Shown one piece after another: positions 1 through 7,425 of a stretch of DNA of 12,672 nucleotides. Each line of letters opens with the position of its first letter. Positions within the stretch are counted from its first letter, which is position 1. The position numbers and the translations under genes were made by a program. This stretch comes from Alkalibacter sp964582705. Lineage in GTDB: Bacteria; Bacillota; Clostridia; Eubacteriales; Alkalibacteraceae. The stretch lies in NCBI GenBank assembly GCA_964582705.1, contig CAZOTE010000059.1, positions 1 to 12,672 of the forward strand. Direction: 5' to 3'. The notes beneath the pieces were generated by a model, which saw only the letters and a program-made list of their open reading frames with translations, was not told the DNA's origin and did not search any database.

Positions 1-53
1 ACGTACGGTTCAATGAGAGGGAAGTAATACTGGCTATTATTTCTCTACTCTAT
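1..53 (+). mobile_element. 3' end of a group II intron (end of domain V plus domain VI), cut by the window edge
   Basis: Bases 1-11 (ACGTACGGTTC) match the conserved 3' strand of group II intron domain V, whose 5' partner would lie before the window. A 3-nt linker (12-14) leads into a domain VI hairpin. Its basal stem pairs 15-17 with 48-50 and its main stem pairs 18-29 with 35-46 (two G-U pairs), with a 5-nt loop at 30-34. A47 is left unpaired in the 3' strand, as expected of the branch-point adenosine. The intron should end about 6-7 nt further on, at the AT of 52-53, matching the usual AY 3' end. No intron-encoded reverse transcriptase is visible because the body lies outside the window. 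The 3' exon would begin near base 54. Whether the intron is complete and mobile cannot be told from here. Confidence 0.8.
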
Positions 54-89
54 TAGATGTAAATATTTTGAAATAGAAGGTGATTTTAA

Positions 90-719
90 ATGGAATTGAC
101 TCAGGAAAGGGTAATACCAAAGCAGATGAACCCTAAAAACGGGATGCTCATCGAGCATCTAGAAAGATATAAATTTGCAGCCGCCTTTGCAAGTGGAAGA
201 GTATTGGACATAGCTTGTGGTGCTGGCTATGGAAGCGAACTTCTGTTGGAGGGAAGTAAGAGAGGGGCTATAAAAGAGATTGTAGGCGCGGATATTGATG
301 AGATAGCTCTGGAGTATGCTAAGGAGAACTACACCTTCGACAATGTGACCTACAGGGTGGCGGATGCTCTTAGCCCTAAACTTAAGGAAGAGCTTGGAAG
401 CTTTGACGCCATAGTGAGTTTTGAGACAATAGAGCACTTTGAAGGAGACGAGGTATTCCTTAAGAATATTTATGACATGCTCAAGCCCGGGGGAGTGGCA
501 ATTATCTCGACGCCTTTTGGCAGGGGGAAAGATCAACCCTGCAAGAATCCATATCATGTCTATCAATACAGAGAGGAAGAGTTCCTAGAGGTATTGTCCA
601 TATTTGACGAAGTAGAGATGTATCACCAAAGAGACTCTGAAATAGAGATCCCTTTAGAAGGGAAAAAATATTATCTTATGGTGGCTGTGTGCAGGAAAAA
701 ACATAAAAATGCCATTTGA
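90..719 (+). CDS. Class I SAM-dependent methyltransferase
   Basis: A 209-residue cytosolic protein with the Rossmann-like fold of class I methyltransferases (Methyltransf_11/23 type). The SAM-binding motif I is at residues 38-48 (VLDIACGAGYG). The acidic residue that binds the ribose is in VGADID (about D68 or D70). The post-motif segment FDAIVSFETIEHF is at 105-117, and LKPGG of the following strand is at 131-135. An N-terminal segment with ERVIP and EHLERYKFA (residues 6-30) resembles a family common in Firmicutes, but its acceptor substrate is not evident. An AAGGTG ribosome site 7 nt before the ATG supports the start. It lies just downstream of the group II intron end. The MFS gene starts 12 bp after its stop, so the two are probably co-transcribed. 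I see no clear promoter between the intron end and this gene. Confidence 0.9.
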   Translation: MELTQERVIPKQMNPKNGMLIEHLERYKFAAAFASGRVLDIACGAGYGSELLLEGSKRGAIKEIVGADIDEIALEYAKENYTFDNVTYRVADALSPKLKEELGSFDAIVSFETIEHFEGDEVFLKNIYDMLKPGGVAIISTPFGRGKDQPCKNPYHVYQYREEEFLEVLSIFDEVEMYHQRDSEIEIPLEGKKYYLMVAVCRKKHKNAI

Positions 720-731
720 CAAGGAGAGAAG

Positions 732-1976
732 ATGAACAACATCAAAGCAAGGGATAAAAACTTTTACTATGGCTGGGTTATAGTCTTCATGGCAGGACTG
801 ACAGTGTTTTTTTCAGGACCTGGACAAACCTACTCGGTTTCAATATTTATAGACTCTTACATAAGGGATTTTGGATGGAGCCGATCCCTAGTTTCAAGCA
901 TGTATTCTATAGCGACATTGGCGGCGGGAACGATGCTCTTTCTAATAGGGAAGAGCATCGACAAACATGGACACAGGATAATGAGCGTATTCATTCCTGG
1001 GGTGCTTGGAGCAGCATGCATGTGGAACAGCTTTGCGGTTAAACCGTGGATGCTCTTTGCCGGATTCTTTCTGCTGAGGCTGTTCGGACAGGGATCCATG
1101 ACTCTTTGCGCATCCACCCTAGTGCCTAAGTGGTTTATTAACAAAAGAGCCCTTGCCATCAGCCTCATGTCTTTAGGGGGAGTGTTTGGCTCGGCTGTTT
1201 TGCCGGTGGCAAATACTTGGCTAATAGACAAATGGGACTGGCCTTTTGCATGGAGGTTTTGGGCGGTGGCGCTTTGGGCAGTATACATACCTATGGCGTT
1301 GATATTCATCAAAAACAAACCGGAAAAAAATGATGTGGAGCCTGAACGGAGGCAAAAGATGAAAGGAAGTCAAAGGATCAAACTGGACGCTGAAGTTTCC
1401 TGGACACTCAGAGAGGCGATGCGCACTAGATCCTTTTGGTTGCTGATGTTTTGCACTACGATACCTTCCATGATAGTAACCGGCGTTACTTTTCATATAG
1501 TTTCCATAATGGCGGGGAAGGGGCTGGACAACACCTTTGCAGCGATAACATTAAGCGCGTTTGCCCTAACGGGTTTTCCCACAACGTTTCTTGCGGGGGT
1601 TGCTCTTGATAAATTAAAGTCTAACCAAGTAGTGGGGGGAGTCTTTATCTTGCAAGCGATCAGCCTGGTGGTACTTTTTTTTGCCGGCACGCCTGCAATG
1701 GCAGTTTTATTTGGAGTAATAGCTGGAGCTTCAAATGGGACAATGCTTGTTTGCAATAATGTTATATGGGCAAACTATTATGGAATTGAGCATCTAGGCA
1801 GCATCAGAGGTTTTTCCATGACTTCGGTTATAATAGGATCAGCCTTTGGACCTCTGCCATTTGGTATGGCATACGATTTATTGGGAAGCTATAATGAAAT
1901 CATTCTATTGATGATGATTTTCCCCTTGCTAGGATTTATGGCAGCTATGGCCTCCCCAAAACCCGTTAAAAAATAG
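732..1976 (+). CDS. MFS transporter, oxalate/formate antiporter (OFA)-like
   Basis: A 414-residue integral membrane protein of the major facilitator superfamily with about 12 hydrophobic segments in two halves. A charged cytoplasmic loop at roughly residues 193-230 (KNKPEKNDVEPERR onward) separates the halves. The N-terminus has the OFA/monocarboxylate-type signature: YYGWVIV at 12-18 and FGWSR at 47-51. The MFS motif-A-like loop GKSIDKHGHR is at 73-82. Family members carry small carboxylates such as oxalate, formate or other monocarboxylates, but many remain uncharacterised, so the substrate here is unknown. AAGGAG lies 5-6 nt before the ATG. The gene is 12 bp downstream of the methyltransferase and is probably in its operon. 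No convincing terminator follows it. Confidence 0.87.
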   Translation: MNNIKARDKNFYYGWVIVFMAGLTVFFSGPGQTYSVSIFIDSYIRDFGWSRSLVSSMYSIATLAAGTMLFLIGKSIDKHGHRIMSVFIPGVLGAACMWNSFAVKPWMLFAGFFLLRLFGQGSMTLCASTLVPKWFINKRALAISLMSLGGVFGSAVLPVANTWLIDKWDWPFAWRFWAVALWAVYIPMALIFIKNKPEKNDVEPERRQKMKGSQRIKLDAEVSWTLREAMRTRSFWLLMFCTTIPSMIVTGVTFHIVSIMAGKGLDNTFAAITLSAFALTGFPTTFLAGVALDKLKSNQVVGGVFILQAISLVVLFFAGTPAMAVLFGVIAGASNGTMLVCNNVIWANYYGIEHLGSIRGFSMTSVIIGSAFGPLPFGMAYDLLGSYNEIILLMMIFPLLGFMAAMASPKPVKK

Positions 1977-2003
1977 CAAAACGGCTGCAAGCGAACCAGT
2001 TTT

Positions 2004-2014
2004 TATGGTAAAAT
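2004..2014 (+). promoter_or_regulatory. Possible extended -10 promoter for murI-trpS
   Basis: TGGTAAAAT at 2006-2014 fits an extended -10 element (TGn followed by TAAAAT). No good -35 lies 16-18 nt upstream, which is tolerable for extended -10 promoters. It is in the 92-nt gap before murI and would start transcription around 2021. Confidence 0.4.
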
Positions 2015-2068
2015 GATATGATGATGATTTGAGTGAAATGTTTTTAAATTTAAGATAACAGAAATGAG

Positions 2069-2893
2069 ATGATTGATTTGTCGGGGAAATCTTTGCCAAT
2101 AGGAGTAATGGATTCGGGAGTAGGGGGTTTGACGGTTGTCAGGGAGATAACCAAATTATTGCCCGGTGAAGATGTAATCTATTTTGGGGATTCAAAAAGA
2201 ATGCCTTATGGAAACAGAAGCGAAGAAGAGATAGTGTTTTTGGCAAACAAGATAATAGAATTTTTGGAGGGGAAAAAAGTAAAGGCGATATTGCTAGCCT
2301 GCAATACTGTTTCCTCCCAAATAGAAAAGCTTGCTCACAACGTTCCTGTATTTGGAATAATCGAAGCCGGGTGCATGGCGGCTGTAGAAAGCAGCGATGC
2401 GAAAAGCATAGGCCTCATAGCTACAGTGGCTACCGTGAAAAGTGGTGTCTATGACAGGACTTTAAAACAAATTGACAGAAGAAGAAGCTTTGTGTCGAAT
2501 GACAGCAGAAAATTGCCACAGGTCATTAATGATCAATTAAAGCACAAATATTTGCTTAATAAGCACATACATGAGTGCATAGATCCAATCTTGGAAAAAG
2601 GCGATATTAAAGAGCTTATAATGGGATGCAGCCATTTCCCCATAATAGAAAATGAGATTGCAGAGTTATACCCAGGGCTTAAGCTCATAAATCCTGCGAA
2701 TAAGCAGGTGCAGATGCTAAAGGATTATCTCGAGTCCAATGACCTGCTAAATCCGACCAAGGCAAAAAATATAGAGATATACACCACTGCCAGAATCAAT
2801 GAGTTTAAAGAGTCTTTGGATAGGCTTGAAATCGACGATTATGATCTGGAAAAAATAAGCTTGCTGGATGAAGATGAAGATATAGAGAAGTGA
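2069..2893 (+). CDS. murI: Glutamate racemase
   Basis: A cytosolic, cofactor-independent racemase that converts L-glutamate to the D-glutamate needed for the peptidoglycan stem peptide. The Asp/Glu racemase hallmarks are all present. IGVMDSGVGGLTV is at residues 11-23 with the catalytic-site Asp-Ser pair (D15-S16). FGDSKRMPYGNRS follows at 39-51. The first catalytic cysteine is C78 in LACNTVSS and the second is C187 in GCSHFPI, followed by H189. The length of 274 residues is normal. The C-terminal tail (LLDEDEDIEK) is strongly acidic. The start is the only sensible one, because an in-frame stop lies 18 nt upstream and the first beta strand begins at residue 11. Its ribosome site is weak, with no AGGAG, unlike its neighbours. 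The stop overlaps the trpS translation signal, indicating an operon. Confidence 0.95.
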   Translation: MIDLSGKSLPIGVMDSGVGGLTVVREITKLLPGEDVIYFGDSKRMPYGNRSEEEIVFLANKIIEFLEGKKVKAILLACNTVSSQIEKLAHNVPVFGIIEAGCMAAVESSDAKSIGLIATVATVKSGVYDRTLKQIDRRRSFVSNDSRKLPQVINDQLKHKYLLNKHIHECIDPILEKGDIKELIMGCSHFPIIENEIAELYPGLKLINPANKQVQMLKDYLESNDLLNPTKAKNIEIYTTARINEFKESLDRLEIDDYDLEKISLLDEDEDIEK

Positions 2894-2899
2894 GAGGAG
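2893..2899 (+). promoter_or_regulatory. Ribosome binding site that fixes the trpS start
   Basis: AGAGGAG overlaps the last base of the murI stop codon and sits 8 nt before a GTG at 2908. The in-frame GTG at 2890 overlaps the murI stop but lies before this site and has no Shine-Dalgarno of its own. An ATG at 2906 is out of frame. Translation of trpS is therefore probably coupled to murI termination. Confidence 0.7.
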
Positions 2900-2907
2900 A
2901 CGTAAAT

Positions 2908-3909
2908 GTGGAAAGTCAAAAGAAGACGTTATACAGCGGAATACAGCCTTCGGGTTCATTTACAATAGGAAATTACTTCGGAGCAATAAAAAACTGGGTA
3001 GACCTCCAGGAAGACTACAGCTGTTATTTTTGTGTAGTGGACCTTCATGCCTTGACAGTGCCTCAGGTGCCCAAGGATTTAAGAAAAAATAGCTATGAGT
3101 CATTTATAACCCTCCTTGCAGCAGGGTTGGATCCGGAAAAAGTAGCTATTTACTTCCAGTCACATGTTAGCGCCCATGCAGAGCTTGCGTGGATCTTAAA
3201 CTGCTACGCCTATATGGGAGAGCTAGGAAGAATGACTCAGTTCAAGGATAAATCCCAAAAGCAGGGTGAAAATATCAGAGTAGGCCTCTATGGATATCCA
3301 GTCCTGATGGCTTCGGATATATTGCTTTATCAGACAGATCTAGTGCCTGTTGGAGAGGACCAGAAACAGCATCTCGAGTTGACAAGAGATATAGCAACCA
3401 GATTCAACAATCTGTATTCCCCGACATTCAAGGTACCGGATCCTTATATAGGGGAAAAAGGGGCTAGAATAATGAGTCTGCAAGAACCGAGTAAAAAGAT
3501 GTCAAAATCTGATGAAAACTCAAACTCATTTATTACCCTGAGAGACAGCAAGGATATCATAATCAAAAAGTTCAAAAGGGCGGTTACCGACTCGGATTCT
3601 CAAGTCAGGTTCGACAGGGTTGAAAAACCGGGAGTATCAAACTTGATGGAAATCTATAGCTGCGCAACCGACAAGGATTTTTCAGAGATAGAAAGAGAAT
3701 TTGAAGGAAAAGGGTATGGAGATTTCAAAATAGCTGTTGGGGAGGCAGTTGCTGATTCTCTGCAGCCTATACAGAGGCGCTTTGAAATGTTGAGCGAAGA
3801 CAAGTCCTATGTGGAGGAGATAATTAAAAAAAGCACCGAAAAAACTCAAAGAGCCGCATTCAAAACCTTGAGCAAGGTGAAAAAGAAAGTAGGCCTCTAC
3901 TCCCTTTAG
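2908..3909 (+). CDS. trpS: Tryptophanyl-tRNA synthetase
   Basis: A class Ic aminoacyl-tRNA synthetase that activates tryptophan with ATP and loads it on tRNA-Trp in the cytosol. From the GTG at 2908 the protein has 333 residues, a typical bacterial TrpS length. It begins MESQKKTLYSGIQPSG, which aligns with family N-termini. The HIGH-type ATP motif appears as TIGN (residues 19-22) and the KMSKS motif is at 197-201, both intact. Characteristic segments VDLHALT, QTDLVPVGEDQKQHLELTRD and GYPVLMASDIL lie between them. Extending to the GTG at 2890 would add six residues (MRGDVN) with no support. It is the second gene of the murI-trpS unit. I see no T-box leader, so tRNA-sensing control at this locus is not indicated. 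No obvious terminator follows. Confidence 0.96.
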   Translation: MESQKKTLYSGIQPSGSFTIGNYFGAIKNWVDLQEDYSCYFCVVDLHALTVPQVPKDLRKNSYESFITLLAAGLDPEKVAIYFQSHVSAHAELAWILNCYAYMGELGRMTQFKDKSQKQGENIRVGLYGYPVLMASDILLYQTDLVPVGEDQKQHLELTRDIATRFNNLYSPTFKVPDPYIGEKGARIMSLQEPSKKMSKSDENSNSFITLRDSKDIIIKKFKRAVTDSDSQVRFDRVEKPGVSNLMEIYSCATDKDFSEIEREFEGKGYGDFKIAVGEAVADSLQPIQRRFEMLSEDKSYVEEIIKKSTEKTQRAAFKTLSKVKKKVGLYSL

Positions 3910-3942
3910 TCTGTATTGCCAAATGTAAACTTTTAAAACCGG

Positions 3943-3971
3943 TTGAAGCTATTCGTTGGTTGTGATAAAAT
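3943..3971 (+). promoter_or_regulatory. Promoter for the citrate synthase-aconitase operon
   Basis: TTGAAG (3943-3948) and TAAAAT (3966-3971) are separated by 17 nt, and TG at 3963-3964 gives an extended -10 (TGATAAAAT). Transcription should start near 3978, leaving an AT-rich leader of about 113 nt before the first ATG. I recognise no riboswitch or attenuator in that leader. Confidence 0.65.
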
Positions 3972-4090
3972 GTAATTTACTCAAATTAAATATTAACGTA
4001 TATATATGCACTTAAATACGAGTTTACACATATAAATACAGAACAAATGAATAATTATTAACATAGCGGTTTTGAAAGAGAGGCATTCAA

Positions 4091-5416
4091 ATGATTGAAA
4101 AAAAGATTTACCCATTCAACGCAGTTGACGTTGATGAGCCTAACCTGTATGAAAAATATTTTCCTTATACAGAGATTCCGAAAATAAAATTTAATGGCAA
4201 AACCATAGATATGGATATACCTGAAGAGATATGGATAACTGATACTACTTTTCGGGACGGTCAACAGTCGATGTCTGCATTTACAGTAGAACAGATATCA
4301 AGACTTTTTGATTATCTTCATCAGATAGACAACGGTACAGGATTGATCCGTACTTCGGAGTTTTTTCTTTATTCGGAAAAAGACCGGCAAGCTGTCTACA
4401 AATGCATGGAGAAAGGATATGATTTTCCAAAAATCACTTCATGGATAAGAGCAAATGCAAATGACTTTGAGTTGGTAAAAAGCATGGGAATCAAAGAAAC
4501 CGGACTATTGATGTCTTGTTCTGATTATCATATCTTCAAAAAACTGAAGTTAAATAGGTCAAGTTGCATGGAAAAGTATTTAGGCATAATTAAAAAAGCG
4601 CTGGAGCAGGGCATCTTGCCAAGGTGCCACTTGGAAGATATAACAAGGGCGGATTTCTACGGCTTCGTATTGCCTCTGATTAAAAACATACAGGAGCTTG
4701 GTAAAGAAGCAGGAGTCCAAATAAAAATAAGGTTATGTGATACATTAGGCCTGGGAGTGCCATATCAAGGAGTGGATTTGCCGAGAAGCATACCGGAAAT
4801 GATACAGGAAATCAAAAATCAAGGAGGCGTGCCTTCTGAAGCTCTGGAATGGCATGGGCATAACGATTATCACAGCGTAGTTACAAATGCCACCACTGCA
4901 TGGCTTTACGGAGCGGCAGCCGTTAACACCACAATATTTGGTATAGGTGAAAGAACGGGAAATTGTCCCCTTGAAGGGATGCTCGTAGAGTACTGTCAGT
5001 TAAAAGATGACAAGAAGATCAACCTGACCATAATAAACGAGCTTAGGGACTTTTTTGAAAATGAGTTCAACTATTTTATCGATGCAAAAAGACCTTTTGT
5101 CGGTGACGACTTTAATATGACTAAGGCGGGAGTCCATGCTGATGGAATAATGAAGTACGAGGCCATCTACAATTCCTTTGACACCAAGAAGATCTTGAAT
5201 AGGCCAGTGGTCATCAAGGTGAATCAGGCTTCTGGTCTTGCAGGGATAGCGGCATGGATAAATAACTATTGTTCGTTTGTCGAAGATGACAAGGTGGGGA
5301 AAAAAGACCCATTGGTACTGAAAATAAAAACCTGGGTGGATGAGCAATATGAAAGAGGAAGAACAACTTCCATATCAGACGAGGAGCTTGCTGCATTTTT
5401 GGGGAGGCATAAATAG
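4091..5416 (+). CDS. Probable Re-citrate synthase (isopropylmalate/homocitrate synthase-like, HMGL family)
   Basis: A 441-residue cytosolic TIM-barrel enzyme of the DRE-TIM metallolyase family, which condenses acetyl-CoA with a 2-oxo acid. The signature TDTTFRDGQQS is at residues 50-60 (catalytic R55, metal-binding D56), and the metal-binding HGHND is at 255-259 (H255, H257). GIGERTGNCPLEG follows. The length and the N-terminal lead (EKYFPYTEIPKI) resemble the clostridial proteins shown in Clostridium kluyveri to be Re-citrate synthase rather than LeuA. The C-terminus is short and lacks the roughly 130-residue leucine regulatory domain of LeuA. The next gene is aconitase, 44 bp downstream, with no leuBCD nearby. 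Together these support citrate synthesis from oxaloacetate and acetyl-CoA. Homocitrate synthase or another specificity remains possible. AGAGAGG lies 7 nt before the ATG. Confidence 0.85.
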   Translation: MIEKKIYPFNAVDVDEPNLYEKYFPYTEIPKIKFNGKTIDMDIPEEIWITDTTFRDGQQSMSAFTVEQISRLFDYLHQIDNGTGLIRTSEFFLYSEKDRQAVYKCMEKGYDFPKITSWIRANANDFELVKSMGIKETGLLMSCSDYHIFKKLKLNRSSCMEKYLGIIKKALEQGILPRCHLEDITRADFYGFVLPLIKNIQELGKEAGVQIKIRLCDTLGLGVPYQGVDLPRSIPEMIQEIKNQGGVPSEALEWHGHNDYHSVVTNATTAWLYGAAAVNTTIFGIGERTGNCPLEGMLVEYCQLKDDKKINLTIINELRDFFENEFNYFIDAKRPFVGDDFNMTKAGVHADGIMKYEAIYNSFDTKKILNRPVVIKVNQASGLAGIAAWINNYCSFVEDDKVGKKDPLVLKIKTWVDEQYERGRTTSISDEELAAFLGRHK

Positions 5417-5446
5417 AAAGTTGTTGAAATGAAACTAAATTTAGAT

Positions 5447-5451
5447 AGGAG
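5447..5451 (+). promoter_or_regulatory. Ribosome binding site that fixes the aconitase start
   Basis: AGGAG ends 9 nt before the ATG at 5461. An in-frame ATG at 5452 directly abuts this site and could not be used efficiently with it. The protein therefore most likely begins MVYTITEK. Confidence 0.75.
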
Positions 5452-5460
5452 ATGTGGTTA

Positions 5461-7386
5461 ATGGTTTATACAATTACTGAAAAAATCATCAAGGATCATT
5501 TGGTTGTGGGAGAGATGACAAGAGGAGACGAAATAGGAATCAGAATAGATCAGACGCTTACCCAGGATTCTACAGGCACAATGGCATACCTGCAATTTGA
5601 GGCGATGGAAGTGCCAAGGGTAAAGACGAAGAGGTCTGTAGCCTATATCGATCATAACATGCTTCAGACGGGCCCTGAGAATATGGACGATCATATCTAT
5701 ATTCAAACAGTCGCAAAGAAACACGGAGTATACTACTCAAAGCCAGGCAATGGAATTTGCCACCAAGTCAATATAGAAAGATTCGGTGTGCCGGGACAAA
5801 CGCTTCTAGGCTCGGATAGCCATACTCCAACAGGGGGAGGCCTTGGGATGCTTGCTATAGGAGCCGGAGGACTTGATGTTGCCGTAGCCATGGCTGGGGG
5901 AGAGTATTACATAACCATGCCTGAAATAGTAAAAGTTGACCTGAGAGGAAAACTAAAACCTGGAGTGGCATCAAAGGATATAATTTTGGAAGTGCTAAAG
6001 AGATGCACTGTAAAAGGCGGAATCAACAGGGTATTTGAATATGTGGGTGAAGGGGTAAAAAACCTTACTGTGCCGGAAAGGGCGACCATAACAAATATGG
6101 GAGCTGAACTTGGAGCAACGACATCTGTATTCCCCTCTGATGAAATAACACTTGATTTTTTAAAGAGCCAGGGAAGGGAAGAAGACTTCAAAGCCATATC
6201 AGCTGATGCAGATGCGAAATACGATATGGAAATAGTGATAGATCTGGATAAGCTTGGCGCTATGGCAGCTTGCCCTCACAGTCCTGACAATGTTAAAGCA
6301 ATTAAGGAACTGGAAGGAACAAAAGTTGATCAAATCGCCATCGGGAGCTGTACCAATTCATCTTATCTTGATTTAATGAAGGTAGCCAACATCCTTGAGG
6401 GGAAAACAGTTGCAGAAAATGTTTCATTGGTGATTTCACCAGGATCCAAGCAGGTGCTTAACATGCTTGCTGAAAATGGAGGCTTGGCAAAGCTTATAGA
6501 CTCAGGAGCTAGAATCCTAGAATGCGGCTGCGGGCCGTGCATAGGGATGGGACAATCTCCAAATACCAAAGGGGTTTCTTTGAGAACCTTCAACAGAAAC
6601 TTCAAAGGCAGAAGTGGTACCGTAGATGCTGATGTTTACATCGTAAGTCCTGAGACCGCCGCAATTTCTGCTATAACGGGAAGGATAACCGATCCTGTTT
6701 CCAACATAACTGAGAAAGCTCTGGATATCGAAGTTCCGGCGGAGTTTAAAATCAATGATAATTTGATAGTTGCTCCTGCCATGGAGTGTGAAAAGGTGGA
6801 AGTAGTAAAGGGACCGAACATCAAACCTTTTCCTAAAACATCAGTTCTTAAGGATAAAATTGAAAAAAGCGTCCTTATCAAGGTGGAAGACAATATAACC
6901 ACTGACCATATAATGCCTTCAAATGCTAAGCTTCTGCCCTATAGATCAAACATTCCCTACCTTTCAGATTACTGTTTGACTCCCTGTGACCCTGACTTCC
7001 CACAGAGAGCTAAAGACAACCAGGGAGGACTGATCGTCGCTGGACACAATTATGGACAGGGCTCAAGCAGGGAGCACGCTGCTTTGGCGCCTCTGTACTT
7101 AGGGATAAAAGGTGTAGCGGCAAAATCTTTTGCAAGGATACATAAAAACAACCTAATAAACAATGGCATATTGCCGATGATATTTGTAAATGAAGAAGAT
7201 TACGATAAAATAGAGTTGATGGACAAGATAACAATCGAAAATGTCATCGAAGGAGTAGAAAGAAAAGAGCTTACTCTGAAAGATGCAGAAAAAGGCATCG
7301 AAATCCCGGTTAAGGTCGATGTAACAGATAGACAGATTGATATACTTAAAAATGGCGGGTTGATTAACTATATGAAAGTCAAGTAA
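5461..7386 (+). CDS. Aconitate hydratase, Aquifex-type (short form)
   Basis: Cytosolic [4Fe-4S] enzyme that interconverts citrate and isocitrate through cis-aconitate. From the preferred ATG it has 641 residues, the short form (TIGR01342-like) typical of clostridia, rather than the roughly 900-residue AcnA. DHNMLQT, LLGSDSHTPTGGG and GGLDVAVAMAG occupy the N-terminal domain. The cluster cysteines are C297 in IGSCTNSS and C357 and C360 in CGCGPC, which match the three ligands of mitochondrial aconitase. The swivel domain carries DNITTDHIMPSNAK and the active-site loop NYGQGSSREHAA near the C-terminus. Homoaconitase or isopropylmalate isomerase is less likely, because both halves are fused in one chain and the partner gene is citrate synthase-like. 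It shares the upstream promoter and ends at a strong hairpin. The exposed cluster makes it sensitive to oxygen and superoxide. Confidence 0.93.
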   Translation: MVYTITEKIIKDHLVVGEMTRGDEIGIRIDQTLTQDSTGTMAYLQFEAMEVPRVKTKRSVAYIDHNMLQTGPENMDDHIYIQTVAKKHGVYYSKPGNGICHQVNIERFGVPGQTLLGSDSHTPTGGGLGMLAIGAGGLDVAVAMAGGEYYITMPEIVKVDLRGKLKPGVASKDIILEVLKRCTVKGGINRVFEYVGEGVKNLTVPERATITNMGAELGATTSVFPSDEITLDFLKSQGREEDFKAISADADAKYDMEIVIDLDKLGAMAACPHSPDNVKAIKELEGTKVDQIAIGSCTNSSYLDLMKVANILEGKTVAENVSLVISPGSKQVLNMLAENGGLAKLIDSGARILECGCGPCIGMGQSPNTKGVSLRTFNRNFKGRSGTVDADVYIVSPETAAISAITGRITDPVSNITEKALDIEVPAEFKINDNLIVAPAMECEKVEVVKGPNIKPFPKTSVLKDKIEKSVLIKVEDNITTDHIMPSNAKLLPYRSNIPYLSDYCLTPCDPDFPQRAKDNQGGLIVAGHNYGQGSSREHAALAPLYLGIKGVAAKSFARIHKNNLINNGILPMIFVNEEDYDKIELMDKITIENVIEGVERKELTLKDAEKGIEIPVKVDVTDRQIDILKNGGLINYMKVK

Positions 7387-7392
7387 CAGTTT

Positions 7393-7425
7393 TTAAGGCG
7401 GCACTTCGCAGAAGTGCCGCCTTAA
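7393..7425. terminator. Convergent terminator hairpin after aconitase and the phospholipase C-like gene
   Basis: A perfect 15-bp stem (7393-7407 with 7411-7425) encloses a 3-nt loop. It lies between the aconitase stop and the minus-strand stop at 7426, which it directly abuts. Neither strand has a long U-tract after the stem; the plus strand continues TTATATC. Termination of both converging transcripts is inferred mainly from the stem's strength and position. Confidence 0.65.

Noticed and set aside
1977..2068. A T-box or other leader upstream of murI-trpS, or a terminator after the MFS gene.
   Set aside because: The gap is only 92 nt, shorter than a T-box leader, and the candidate stems (for example CCGTT/AACGG at 1963-1984) are too short with a long loop.
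2890..2907. An extended TrpS N-terminus beginning at the GTG that overlaps the murI stop.
   Set aside because: There is no ribosome site before it, while a good one lies between it and the GTG at 2908.
3978..4090. Possible regulatory hairpins around the citrate synthase start (TTTGAA 4071-4076 with TTCAAA 4086-4091, or TTCAA 4086-4090 with TTGAA 4095-4099).
   Set aside because: Both stems are only 5-6 AT-rich pairs and would hardly be stable. No conserved riboswitch or T-box element is seen in the leader.
5000..5347. Long open frames antisense to citrate synthase, and similar ones antisense to the methyltransferase, MFS and aconitase genes.
   Set aside because: They lack ribosome sites and recognisable domains, and they lie opposite well-supported genes with clear conserved motifs.
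4091..5416. Assignment as 2-isopropylmalate synthase (leuA).
   Set aside because: The C-terminal leucine-binding domain is absent, the neighbour is aconitase, and no other leucine genes are present. The HMGL-type catalytic motifs alone do not distinguish LeuA.
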